From CAYMLQ01 sp964390795 (GTDB lineage Bacteria; Verrucomicrobiota; Kiritimatiellia; RFP12; UBA1067), in the NCBI GenBank assembly GCA_964390795.1, contig CAYMLQ010000038.1, forward strand, positions 1 to 28,116: DNA of 28,116 bases, read 5' to 3'. Position numbers and translations under genes: made by a program. Below are positions 1-7,383 of this stretch, one piece after another. The notes under the pieces were generated by a model. That model was not told where the DNA came from. It searched no databases and saw only the letters and a list, made by a program, of their open reading frames with translations. How positions within the stretch are numbered: position 1 is the stretch's first letter; the number at the start of each line of letters is the position of its first letter.

Positions 1-130
1 ACAATCCTCGCTCAAAAAACGGCCATCCCCCTTCAACAGAAGAAAATCGCACCCGCAGATCTTGAGCCTCATACTCTGCACCGTCTATAGCTACGTGAGG
101 TATTTTGTCCTGCAATAGCGTGCGTTGGGC

Positions 131-159
131 TTGACTGTGCCGGGAGAGTCGGGTAAAAC
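131..159 (+). promoter_or_regulatory. Candidate sigma70-type promoter for the antiporter gene
   Basis: A TTGACT hexamer at 131-136 is followed after exactly 17 nt by TAAAAC at 154-159. Transcription would begin near 166 and give a leader of about 90 nt before the ATG at 256. The rest of 1-255 shows no convincing gene; a 62-codon ORF at 125-313 has no recognisable features. Confidence 0.35.
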
Positions 160-255
160 GTACGGATATGAAGTCAGGACGCCCCTGCTGAAACGCTTCG
201 GATTCGAAGCTTGGGCGCTTGGACACGCTCACGGGAGTCAATTCTGGGAGGCCGT

Positions 256-2505
256 ATGGTTCTTGACGCAATCCGCAAGCCGCGATTCACGTTGGCGTTG
301 GCGGCGGTGCTAGCCGTTGCCGCAGGTTCGGCGATGGCTACTGAGCCGGAAGGCGCCGGTGCGCTCGCCGTCTCAATGGCGCACCGGATGATGATGCTCG
401 TCCTTCAGTTGGGGGCGATGCTGTTTGCTGCTCGTATCGGCAACATGCTCTTCGAGCGGATGCGCTTGCCGGGCGTCTTGGGCGAGCTTTGCTCGGGCAT
501 TGTGATCGGGCCGTATGCGCTGGGGCAGATCACCTCGCCGGGCTTTCCGCAGGGGCTCTTCCCCGAATTCTTCATCCGGCTTGCGGAGGGCAACCATGAA
601 CTCCGCTTCGTCGTCTCTCCCGAACTGTACGGCATCTGCATGCTGGCCGCCGTCATCCTGCTCTTCCTGGTCGGGCTCGAGACCGATCTCAAACTCTTCT
701 TGCGCTACTCCGTCGCTGGCAGTCTCGTCGGTCTGGGCGGCGTCCTAGCCTCCTTCATCAGCGGCGACCTGCTGGGTGTCTGGCTGCTCCCCTGGGTCGT
801 GCCGGGCACCTACACGGTCGTGAGCCCCGCCTGCATCTTCCTCGGGGTCATGTCGACCGCGACCTCTGTCAGCATCACCGCCCGGATCTTGTCTGAGAAG
901 AAGAAGATGGACGCGCCCGAGGGTGTGACGATTCTGGCTGGCGCGGTGATCGACGACGTGCTCGGCATCATCATGCTCGCGATCGGCATGGGGGTGCTCG
1001 CCTCTTCCGGCGGTGCCGCGGCGGGTGAGATTGACTGGCTGAACATTGGGAAGATCGCGGCCAAGTCGATCGGCATCTGGCTGGCCGCAACTATCGTGGG
1101 CGTGCTTTCCGCGCGCAAGATCGGCCTGTTGCTCAAGAGTTTCGGAGGCCATAACGAGATCGCGATTCTCGCCCTGGGGCTGGCTCTGATCGTCTCTGGC
1201 CTGTTCGAAAAGGCCAAGTTGAGTATGATCATCGGAAGCTATGTCATGGGCTTGTCGCTGTCGCGGACGGACATCAGCCACATGGTGCGCGAGCACCTGC
1301 AGCCAGTCTTTGGGCTGCTCGTCCCTGTCTTCTTTGTCGTCATGGGCATGATGGTGGACGTGCAACTGTTGCTTGAGCCGAAAATCCTGCTCTTCGGCCT
1401 GATCTACACCGCGACGGCTGTGATCGCCAAGCTGGTCGGGTGCGGGCTTCCAACTTTTCTTTGCGGGTTCAACCTAAAAGGCGCGCTGCGGGTGGGCGTG
1501 GGCATGGTGCCGCGCGGCGAGGTCGCCCTGATTATCGCGGGCATCGGACTCTCCGCAGGCTTTCTTTCTAAAGAGGTCTTCGGCGTTTCCGTACTGATGA
1601 CGCTCCTCACGACGATGATCGCTCCTCCGCTGCTGGTGCTTGCATTTAATCGTAAAGGAGAGGGCATGCGCGTCGGCTGGGGCAAGCCCGCCGTTGCCGC
1701 CGCCGCGCCGGTCGTGTATACCTTCCCGAACGAGGAGGTCGCGACCCTTTTGACAAACTCCGTGATGAACAGCCTCAACAACGAAGGTTTTTTTGCCCAC
1801 GCGCTGAACCTGAACGAGGGGCTCTATCAGGCGCGCAAGGATGACCTGATCATCAGCATCCGGCGCGCGGGGTCAAGTATCGAGTTCGATGCGCCGGTGG
1901 ACGCCGCGCCCGTGATCCGGCTGATGATGATCGAGGTGATCGTCGAGTTCGAGCAGACGCTCGTGGAGCTTCGCAAGCCGCTGGGCGCCGAACTTCACAT
2001 GGAGTTGTCTGACGAGGATCTCGCGGGCGTCAAGCGCAGGCAGACCTTGGCCCGGTATGTCACGCAGGACGCGATGAGTCCCGGGCTGAAAGGGGCGACG
2101 AAGGAAGAGGTGATCGCCGAACTCATCGGTGTTCTGGCGAACCTGGGCTGGGTCAAAGACGAGTCCGCCGCGCTGGCCTGCGCCCTTAAGCGGGAGGCCG
2201 CTATGTCCACCGGCCTCAGGCATGGGATCGCCTGCCCCCACGGGCGAACCGACTCGGTGGATCGTTTGGTCTGCGCCATCGGACTCAAGACGGAGGGCGT
2301 CGACTTCCATTCGCTCGACGAGCAGCCCGCCCGCGTCATCATCCTGACGTTGTGCCCTGCGGCAAATGCGGCGCCTTACATGGAATTCATGAGCTCCGCC
2401 ATGGCTGTGCTGCACGAAGAGAAGACGCTCAAGGCCTTGGCGAGCGCCAGAACCTCGGGGGAGATGTACAGGGCGCTGGTGACCGATCCCCATAAGAAAG
2501 CGTGA
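256..2505 (+). CDS. CPA2-type cation/proton antiporter with C-terminal PTS EIIA domain
   Basis: An integral inner-membrane antiporter, probably exchanging Na+ or K+ for protons, of 749 residues. The start at 256 is preferred over an in-frame ATG at 211 because GGGAG lies 5 nt upstream and the product then opens with a leader-like helix ending near SAMA-TE. About twelve hydrophobic segments follow, with family-typical motifs (LPGVLGEL near the first helices, an acidic AGAVIDDVLG segment, and VPRGEVALI late in the membrane domain). After a soluble linker, roughly the last 145 residues match the fructose/nitrogen EIIA fold; the histidine in IACPHGR is the expected phosphorylation site. The fusion implies that transport or its gating is tuned by a PTS phosphorelay, which is inferred. 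A metallophosphoesterase gene starts 59 nt downstream on the same strand. The transported ion cannot be read from the sequence. Confidence 0.85.
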   Translation: MVLDAIRKPRFTLALAAVLAVAAGSAMATEPEGAGALAVSMAHRMMMLVLQLGAMLFAARIGNMLFERMRLPGVLGELCSGIVIGPYALGQITSPGFPQGLFPEFFIRLAEGNHELRFVVSPELYGICMLAAVILLFLVGLETDLKLFLRYSVAGSLVGLGGVLASFISGDLLGVWLLPWVVPGTYTVVSPACIFLGVMSTATSVSITARILSEKKKMDAPEGVTILAGAVIDDVLGIIMLAIGMGVLASSGGAAAGEIDWLNIGKIAAKSIGIWLAATIVGVLSARKIGLLLKSFGGHNEIAILALGLALIVSGLFEKAKLSMIIGSYVMGLSLSRTDISHMVREHLQPVFGLLVPVFFVVMGMMVDVQLLLEPKILLFGLIYTATAVIAKLVGCGLPTFLCGFNLKGALRVGVGMVPRGEVALIIAGIGLSAGFLSKEVFGVSVLMTLLTTMIAPPLLVLAFNRKGEGMRVGWGKPAVAAAAPVVYTFPNEEVATLLTNSVMNSLNNEGFFAHALNLNEGLYQARKDDLIISIRRAGSSIEFDAPVDAAPVIRLMMIEVIVEFEQTLVELRKPLGAELHMELSDEDLAGVKRRQTLARYVTQDAMSPGLKGATKEEVIAELIGVLANLGWVKDESAALACALKREAAMSTGLRHGIACPHGRTDSVDRLVCAIGLKTEGVDFHSLDEQPARVIILTLCPAANAAPYMEFMSSAMAVLHEEKTLKALASARTSGEMYRALVTDPHKKA

Positions 2506-2564
2506 GACACGGGCGTGACAACGACCTTGAAGAGCGCGGATCGAACGGCTGAAGAAGGGTCGAC

Positions 2565-3185
2565 ATGAGGTTGGCCGTCATTACGGATCTGCACGACAGC
2601 GTGGCGCATGTCGCCACACTGCGCCAGGCGGCGCAGGGCTCCGACGCGCTCATCATCTGCGGGGATTTGACCACCTTTGGCGACCGCCAACGCGTTCAGC
2701 GGATGGCGGACGCCGTGAAACTGGAGGGCACGCCCTGCTTCTTCGTGCCGGGCAACTGCGACGCCATGCCGGCGGACGGCACGCTGGCTGGCTGCCACAA
2801 TCTGCACGGCCGCGTCGTGGAGCTGGACGGCTGGCTGCTGGCGGGGCTGGGCGGCTCGCTGCCCTGCCCTTCGCACACGCCCGACGAACTCAAAGAGACG
2901 GCGTTTGCGGGTCTCCTCGACGCGATCCGGCTGGCGTGCGGGGAACGCGCCGACCGGCTGATCCTGGTCTCGCACCAGCCGCCGTACGGCACCGCCGCCG
3001 ACCGCCTGCCGTCGGGTCGTCACACCGGCTGCCGCGCGCTCAGGGCTTTCATCGACGAGGTTCAGCCGGCCTGCTGCCTGACCGGCCACATTCACGAGGC
3101 CGCCTCCCGCACGCGGCTGGGCCGGACGCTGTTGGTGAATCCAGGGCCTTTCGCGCACGGTAACGTGGCGCTGGTTGATCTATGA
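2565..3185 (+). CDS. Small calcineurin-like metallophosphoesterase (YfcE/MJ0936-type)
   Basis: A soluble 206-residue phosphoesterase, about the size of the minimal YfcE/MJ0936 class, which hydrolyses phosphomonoesters or phosphodiesters at a two-metal centre. All the metal-binding blocks are present in order: TDLHD at the N-terminus, CGDLT, PGNCD, SHQPP and GHIHEA, ending with the usual NPGP segment. AGAAGGG about 5 nt before the ATG is a good ribosome binding site. It lies between the antiporter (59 nt upstream) and a secreted protein gene (30 nt downstream), so the three may be cotranscribed. The natural substrate cannot be inferred from sequence. Confidence 0.85.
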   Translation: MRLAVITDLHDSVAHVATLRQAAQGSDALIICGDLTTFGDRQRVQRMADAVKLEGTPCFFVPGNCDAMPADGTLAGCHNLHGRVVELDGWLLAGLGGSLPCPSHTPDELKETAFAGLLDAIRLACGERADRLILVSHQPPYGTAADRLPSGRHTGCRALRAFIDEVQPACCLTGHIHEAASRTRLGRTLLVNPGPFAHGNVALVDL

Positions 3186-3215
3186 GTCGTCTATAAAAAC
3201 GGGGGGAATGACGGT

Positions 3216-5867
3216 ATGTGCAAAGGTCTGGGAATCGTGGGGCTTGCGGCGTGGTGCTGCGTCGCGGCGGAACCGGTGACGCTGGTGGATTTTTCGAAGG
3301 ACGGGCACGGTTGGAGGGGGAATCCCCGCACGCGCGAAGTGCGGCAGGAAGGCGGCTTCGCAGTTGAACTCACGGGCGAGGATCCGTGGGTGGAAGGTCC
3401 TGCGGTCGCTATGCCCGGCTTCGGCAAGGCTGAGAAAATGGCGCTGACGCTGGAGGCGGAATGCGCCAACGCGGGCGCGTGCCAGCTCTTCTTTGCGCCA
3501 CAGGGCAGGGCCTTTACCGAGGATGCGGCCGTGCGTCTGTCCGCGTGCGAGAGCGGCGGAAAGGCCTATCAGGCGATCATTCCCGTCACTGCGGAAAAAA
3601 TGCGTTTCCGCATCGACCCGCCGGGAGACGCTGGACGCTTCACGCTGCGCGCGCTGCGTGCGGTGCCGCTCATCCCGCTGGCCGCTCCGGCTTTCGAGAA
3701 GCCCGCGCCGGTCGTGCTGCCGGCGAAGACACTGTCCGTGGAGGCGGGGGCCGCGAGGATCGCGCACGACCCTGTGCGGTGGAACGCGTTTGAGTGTTTC
3801 ATCGGGAACCGGAAGATGGCCGAGGCGAACCCGGCGGAGTCGCTGGCGTATTGGAACGGAAAGCAGGTTGTGCCGGTTCCGCTGGCAGCCGCCGAAACGG
3901 TTGGCGTGACGTTGTCCGATGGCTTCACCGTGCAGGCGAAGACACGCGATGCGGGCGGCGCCGTATGGCAGTTGACGCGTCGCTTCGCTGCCGATCGGGG
4001 AGCCGTGCGCATTGAAACGTCGCTGACTGTGAGCGCGCCGCGCGAGGTGATCCATCTGCCGTGGCTGACGCTCTTTGCGGGCGTCGGCACCTTCGGAGGG
4101 AACAAGCAGCAGGCGCTGTTGCCCGGTGTGGAGTATCTGGAGGACGAGCCTTCCAGCAATGAAAAAGAGATTCGCGGGCCGGCCGCCAACCGGCGCTTGG
4201 TTGACGCGTACAAGGTGTGCTATCCGCTGATGGCTCTGTCGGTGGGCGGACAGTGGCTCTCGGTCGCCTGGCAGGCAGGTGCGATACCCGTGTCTCCGCT
4301 GTTCGATTCACCGGATCGCGTCTTCCACTCAGGCGGTCACGTGCTGGGCCTCTGGTCGCCAGCCGTGGGCGCTTCACGTTTCGAGAGCGAGTTCGTCCTC
4401 TATGGAGGGGTCAGGCTGGAGCCCGGACAGACATACGCCTGTTCGGCGACGGTGTGCGGCGGCACAGGCGACGCGGTGACCGAGGCGGTCGGCGCTTACG
4501 TGGCGCGCATGGGGCTGCCGCCGCTGCCGCGTTATGCTGAGGGCTTTGATGCTGCGGTGCGGCTGCTGGCGGCGGGATGGCTCGACTCGGCGGCGCGCGA
4601 GGGCTTCAACTGGCGGCACGCCGTGTGGGGCGATCACTTTCCAGCCCAGCCAGCCCAGGATACGCCCGCCTATATGCTGTGGCTGGCGGCGCACGCGCCC
4701 GACGCGGCGCTGAAGGCACGGTTAAGCGAGCTGTCGCGGACGGTGATCGAAAGCCTGCCTAAGGGGTGCTTCGGGACGGACGGCATCGCACATGTCAGGC
4801 GTCCGGTGGGCGCGCTGCTTTACGGCAATCTGGAGGGACTCGTGAAGCAGGCCGGCCCGCACGCGGGGCAGGTTGCGAAGCGCCTGGCGGACGGCAAGGC
4901 AAGGTATAAGCCCGGCGCAAAGGCGGACTATGCGTCGACGCTGGGCAGCGATCACTGCAACGGGTATACGGCGATGTCGGCGGAAGAGATGCTGAGCCAG
5001 GCGACGCTGACCGGGGACGAGGCGGTGATCGCCGCGTCGCTGGAGGTGCTGGATAAGATCACGGCAAACTACGCGGGGCAGGTGCCGCGCGGGGCGCAGC
5101 CGTGGGAGATGCCGCTGCACACGCCGGATATCGTGGCCTCGGCAAGGCTTGTGCGCTGCTACGTGCTGGGCTATCTGCTGAGCGGCAGGTCGGCCTATCT
5201 GGAGCAGGCTCGCTACTGGGCCTGGACGGGCGTGACCATGCTCTACCTCGCTCCGCCGACGCCGGGGCCGGTCGGGCTCTACGCCACGATCGGCGTGATG
5301 GGCGCGACCAACTGGCAGGCTCCGAACTGGATCGGACAGCCGGTGCAATGGTGCGGCCTTGTGTACCGTTCGGCGCTGGAGGACCTGGCCCGCGTGGACG
5401 AGGCGCAGCGCGGCACGTGGCAGACCTTGGCGCGCGGCATGACCATCACGGGCCTGCAGATGTGTTTCCCGGTCGGCGATCTGGAGCGTCGCGGCGGGCT
5501 CCTGCCCGATTACTTTCTGCTGAAATCGCAGGTCAGCGACGGGCCGGCGATCAATCCCGGCACCTTGCAGACGCATCTGGCCGAGGCTTATGGCAAGACG
5601 CCGCTGTACACCGTCACGCGGCTTGCGAACGGCTCGCTTGCGCACGCGCCGGGCGAGGTGCGGCAGGAGCAGTCAGCCGACGGCACTCTGAAACTTGCGG
5701 TGACCGCGTGGCCGGAAGGCGAATACCGCGTATTATTGACGCGCGTGGGCCAAGCGCCCTCAAAGGTGCTATGGAACGGAACCGCGCTTTCGCCTCTGTT
5801 TCTCGATTCCGCCCGTTCCGTGATCGTGACGCTGAAAGGTAGCGGTTTACTGGAGTTGGTGCTTTAG
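3216..5867 (+). CDS. Large secreted protein of unknown function, N-terminal beta region and helical toroid-like C-terminal half
   Basis: An 883-residue protein not recognised as a named family. It starts with a short signal peptide (GLGIVGLAAWCCVAA, cleavage near residue 18), so export is likely. Residues of about 20-400 are beta-rich and include a stretch (VDFSKDGHGW onward) reminiscent of carbohydrate-binding modules. From about residue 440 on, the sequence is helical, with regularly spaced Trp/Tyr and Ala/Leu helices such as YMLWLAAHAP and LGYLLSGRSAYLEQARYWAW, like the (alpha/alpha)6 toroids of glycoside hydrolases and polysaccharide lyases. The C-terminal 90 residues look like a beta sandwich. 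A run of G at 3201-3206 serves as the ribosome binding site. A role in polysaccharide processing is an inference; no catalytic residues can be assigned. Confidence 0.7.
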   Translation: MCKGLGIVGLAAWCCVAAEPVTLVDFSKDGHGWRGNPRTREVRQEGGFAVELTGEDPWVEGPAVAMPGFGKAEKMALTLEAECANAGACQLFFAPQGRAFTEDAAVRLSACESGGKAYQAIIPVTAEKMRFRIDPPGDAGRFTLRALRAVPLIPLAAPAFEKPAPVVLPAKTLSVEAGAARIAHDPVRWNAFECFIGNRKMAEANPAESLAYWNGKQVVPVPLAAAETVGVTLSDGFTVQAKTRDAGGAVWQLTRRFAADRGAVRIETSLTVSAPREVIHLPWLTLFAGVGTFGGNKQQALLPGVEYLEDEPSSNEKEIRGPAANRRLVDAYKVCYPLMALSVGGQWLSVAWQAGAIPVSPLFDSPDRVFHSGGHVLGLWSPAVGASRFESEFVLYGGVRLEPGQTYACSATVCGGTGDAVTEAVGAYVARMGLPPLPRYAEGFDAAVRLLAAGWLDSAAREGFNWRHAVWGDHFPAQPAQDTPAYMLWLAAHAPDAALKARLSELSRTVIESLPKGCFGTDGIAHVRRPVGALLYGNLEGLVKQAGPHAGQVAKRLADGKARYKPGAKADYASTLGSDHCNGYTAMSAEEMLSQATLTGDEAVIAASLEVLDKITANYAGQVPRGAQPWEMPLHTPDIVASARLVRCYVLGYLLSGRSAYLEQARYWAWTGVTMLYLAPPTPGPVGLYATIGVMGATNWQAPNWIGQPVQWCGLVYRSALEDLARVDEAQRGTWQTLARGMTITGLQMCFPVGDLERRGGLLPDYFLLKSQVSDGPAINPGTLQTHLAEAYGKTPLYTVTRLANGSLAHAPGEVRQEQSADGTLKLAVTAWPEGEYRVLLTRVGQAPSKVLWNGTALSPLFLDSARSVIVTLKGSGLLELVL

Positions 5868-5994
5868 CGGGTTGTGGAGATGGGGTTAGAGCCTCGTCCA
5901 ATCGATGTCATTTGGGCGTCGCCGTCATTTGGCCAGCATATTAGGCGCATCATTAAAGGTGCTTTGCAGTCTTCCAGGGCATTGGGCAACCGTA

Positions 5995-6020
5995 TTTCCA
6001 CACTTCGAGAGGTGTGGAAA
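5995..6020 (+). repeat. Hairpin repeat, copy 1 of 5
   Basis: A 26-nt inverted repeat with core CACACTTCGAGAGGTGTG. This is the most symmetrical copy: both flanks pair (TTTC/GAAA) and it forms a stem of about 11 bp with a CGAG loop and one G-T pair. It lies 130-160 nt upstream of the small membrane protein gene, in the otherwise empty 5868-6151 interval. A 14-nt block (GCTTTGCAGTCTTC, 5961-5974) 34 nt before it recurs before copy 2. Confidence 0.9.
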
Positions 6021-6151
6021 AGAACGCCCGGATGAAGGAGTCGCTTGGAGTTGGACACTGTGGCAATCGTGTGCGCTGGTCCGATCCAGGCTTGTGTGCT
6101 GATGCTGACCTAGTAAGGGTGCGTGTTTTCTTTCTGACATACATGAGAGGG

Positions 6152-6592
6152 ATGGGCGTGTTGACTAGTAAGAAATGGATACGGCTGATAGCAGGCTTCG
6201 TGCTTGCTGAAGTCGCGTGTCTGATTCTTGGTGCCCAGAGCAAACTTGCTGCGGGAGCGGCAAGTCTTATGCCCGTGCTCGTTTTCACGGGATTGATCGC
6301 GTGGTCGTTCTTCAAAGCAGAACCGAAAGTGAAAGCTATCCGCTATCTGGGCGGCGTGCTGGCGTGGTTCGCGTGGAATCTGATGACGGGCGTCGGTTTC
6401 TCGATCTGGATGAGCGGCGGTTACTGGACGGATACTCAGTTAAGGCTACTCGTCTATCACGCCGTTCCACTCGGTTTTTTCATTTGTACGATGGCGGTCT
6501 CGTTTTGCCGCCGTCGATTACGCTTGGTTCGATTACGCTTTGCAGTCTTCACGGCTTTGTGCTACTTTATTTCCACACTTCGAGAGGTGTGA
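6152..6592 (+). CDS. Small polytopic membrane protein, unknown function
   Basis: About 146 residues with four clear transmembrane helices: one at about residues 10-30, one around SLMPVLVFTGLIAWSFF, one around GGVLAWFAWNLMTGVGFSIW, and one around VYHAVPLGFFICTMAVSF. A basic cluster (CRRRLRLVRLRF) follows, and then a last hydrophobic stretch. The start is uncertain: ATG 6143, ATG 6152, GTG 6158 and TTG 6161 are all in frame, and the GAGAGGG at 6145-6151 would best serve 6158 or 6161. The frame also stays open upstream to a GTG at 6014 inside repeat copy 1, but that extension is not hydrophobic. The final codons (ISTLREV) and the stop are formed by repeat copy 2. The ORF's 3' end also holds the likely promoter of the next gene. 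No family is recognised. Confidence 0.6.
   Translation: MGVLTSKKWIRLIAGFVLAEVACLILGAQSKLAAGAASLMPVLVFTGLIAWSFFKAEPKVKAIRYLGGVLAWFAWNLMTGVGFSIWMSGGYWTDTQLRLLVYHAVPLGFFICTMAVSFCRRRLRLVRLRFAVFTALCYFISTLREV
6540..6568 (+). promoter_or_regulatory. Candidate promoter of the double winged-helix regulator
   Basis: TTGCAG at 6540-6545 is followed after 17 nt by TACTTT at 6563-6568. The start of transcription would fall near 6575, inside hairpin repeat copy 2. That is a typical operator position for a repressor or autoregulator. The promoter lies within the 3' end of the preceding membrane-protein ORF. Confidence 0.45.
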
Positions 6593-6594
6593 AA
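6570..6594 (+). repeat. Hairpin repeat, copy 2 of 5; overlaps the regulator's ribosome binding site and start
   Basis: A 25-nt copy whose last A is the A of the regulator's ATG. The 3' arm contains GAGAGG (6582-6587), the only Shine-Dalgarno-like sequence for that gene. In RNA, CACACTT would pair with AGGTGTG around a CGAG loop and bury the ribosome binding site. The copy also encodes the stop codon of the upstream membrane protein. Confidence 0.9.
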
Positions 6595-7172
6595 TGGACA
6601 CTTATCATCCTACTCTGTGGCGGACATGTCGGATTCTTGCGAATTCCGGGCGACTTCTTTGTTTGAGAGCTGTTTTGGAACAGCCGGGCAGAACGGTCGG
6701 CGACATCGCCGAAAAGGCCCGCATTTCCGAAACGGTGGCCAGCGAACACTTGCGGGCGCTTCAGGCGCGGGGGCTTATTCAGGCGAGCCGTCAAAGTCGC
6801 TGGGTTCATTATGCCCCTAAGCCTGATCCGCTGGTGAAGAGCGCTCGCCCGTTGTTGGCGGCGCTGAGGCGGGCGTTGCTCACAGAGGGCAAGTCCGAAG
6901 CGGAAATTATCCCCCAGAGTATCCGCACGCTGACGGCCTTTACCCATCCCCGCAGGCTGGCTATCCTGCGACAGTTGCAGATAGTGGAGTGGGCTACGGC
7001 GGAGCACCTTAGCGCCTCTACCCAAATCAGTTTGCCGGCCTTGTCCCGTCACTTGAGCAAGTTGTCGTCCCGCCAACTCGTCGACTGCGAAGATCACAGT
7101 TGGAGGTTGAGCCGTTGTTCCGGAAGACTGGAAAAAGTGCTTCTGTCGCTGCTCGCAGCAGGCGAGACCTAA
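6594..7172 (+). CDS. Transcriptional regulator with two tandem ArsR-like winged-helix domains
   Basis: A 192-residue cytoplasmic DNA-binding protein. The first winged helix covers about residues 8-75: TVGDIAEKARISETVASEH carries the helix-turn-helix, followed by LRALQARGLI and a wing rich in R, S, W and Y. The second covers about residues 110-185, where TAEHLSASTQISLPALSRHL is the helix-turn-helix. Two domains in one chain would act as a built-in pseudo-dimer, fitting the slightly asymmetric inverted repeats around the gene. No metal-sensing CxC motif of classical ArsR proteins is seen. The start at 6594 is chosen over the frame's earlier ATG at 6540 because the SD in repeat copy 2 sits 6 nt before it and the promoter lies upstream. 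Autoregulation through the flanking repeats is inferred. The ligand or signal is unknown. Confidence 0.75.
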   Translation: MDTYHPTLWRTCRILANSGRLLCLRAVLEQPGRTVGDIAEKARISETVASEHLRALQARGLIQASRQSRWVHYAPKPDPLVKSARPLLAALRRALLTEGKSEAEIIPQSIRTLTAFTHPRRLAILRQLQIVEWATAEHLSASTQISLPALSRHLSKLSSRQLVDCEDHSWRLSRCSGRLEKVLLSLLAAGET

Positions 7173-7196
7173 TTTCACACCTCTCGAAGTGTGAAA
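7173..7196 (-). repeat. Hairpin repeat, copy 3 of 5 (inverted orientation)
   Basis: A 24-nt copy in reverse orientation that begins immediately after the regulator's stop codon. It pairs as a 10-bp stem with one G-T pair and is followed by A6 on the plus strand. On the minus strand the hairpin would be preceded by that run, so it does not make an ordinary rho-independent terminator for the regulator. The repeat lacks one C/G pair relative to copy 1, and both arms are consistent with each other. Confidence 0.9.
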
Positions 7197-7255
7197 AAAT
7201 GTGGGTTGCCTGGTTTTCGATTCCACTTCAGACGTTAAGGGATCGGCTAGTAACA

Positions 7256-7280
7256 TTTCCACACTTCGAGAGGTGTGAAA
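7256..7280 (+). repeat. Hairpin repeat, copy 4 of 5
   Basis: A direct copy in the regulator/LDI-PH gene interval, preceded by TAACAT (7251-7256), a possible -10 box. It lies exactly 60 bp upstream of copy 5 and about 105 bp from the next start codon. Confidence 0.9.
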
Positions 7281-7315
7281 TACATCATCCGGTGTAAAGA
7301 GGTTGGCCTACTACA

Positions 7316-7340
7316 ATTCCACACTTCGAGAGGTGTGAAA
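7316..7340 (+). repeat. Hairpin repeat, copy 5 of 5
   Basis: A direct copy, with A in place of the first T, 43 nt before the ATG at 7384. TACAAT (7312-7317) overlaps its left edge and could be a -10 box. It is in the same orientation as copy 4 and 60 bp from it. Confidence 0.9.
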
Positions 7341-7383
7341 AACGCCAGACGGTATTTGGGGAACGTGGAAGGAAGGCTGAGGT

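Noticed and set aside
7173..7200. Repeat copy 3 as a terminator of the regulator gene
   Set aside because: On the plus strand the stem is followed by a run of A, not T, so it lacks the U tract of a rho-independent terminator.
5995..7340. CRISPR-like array from the five repeats
   Set aside because: Spacings are irregular (35 to more than 500 nt), one copy is inverted, genes lie between copies, and no cas gene is present.
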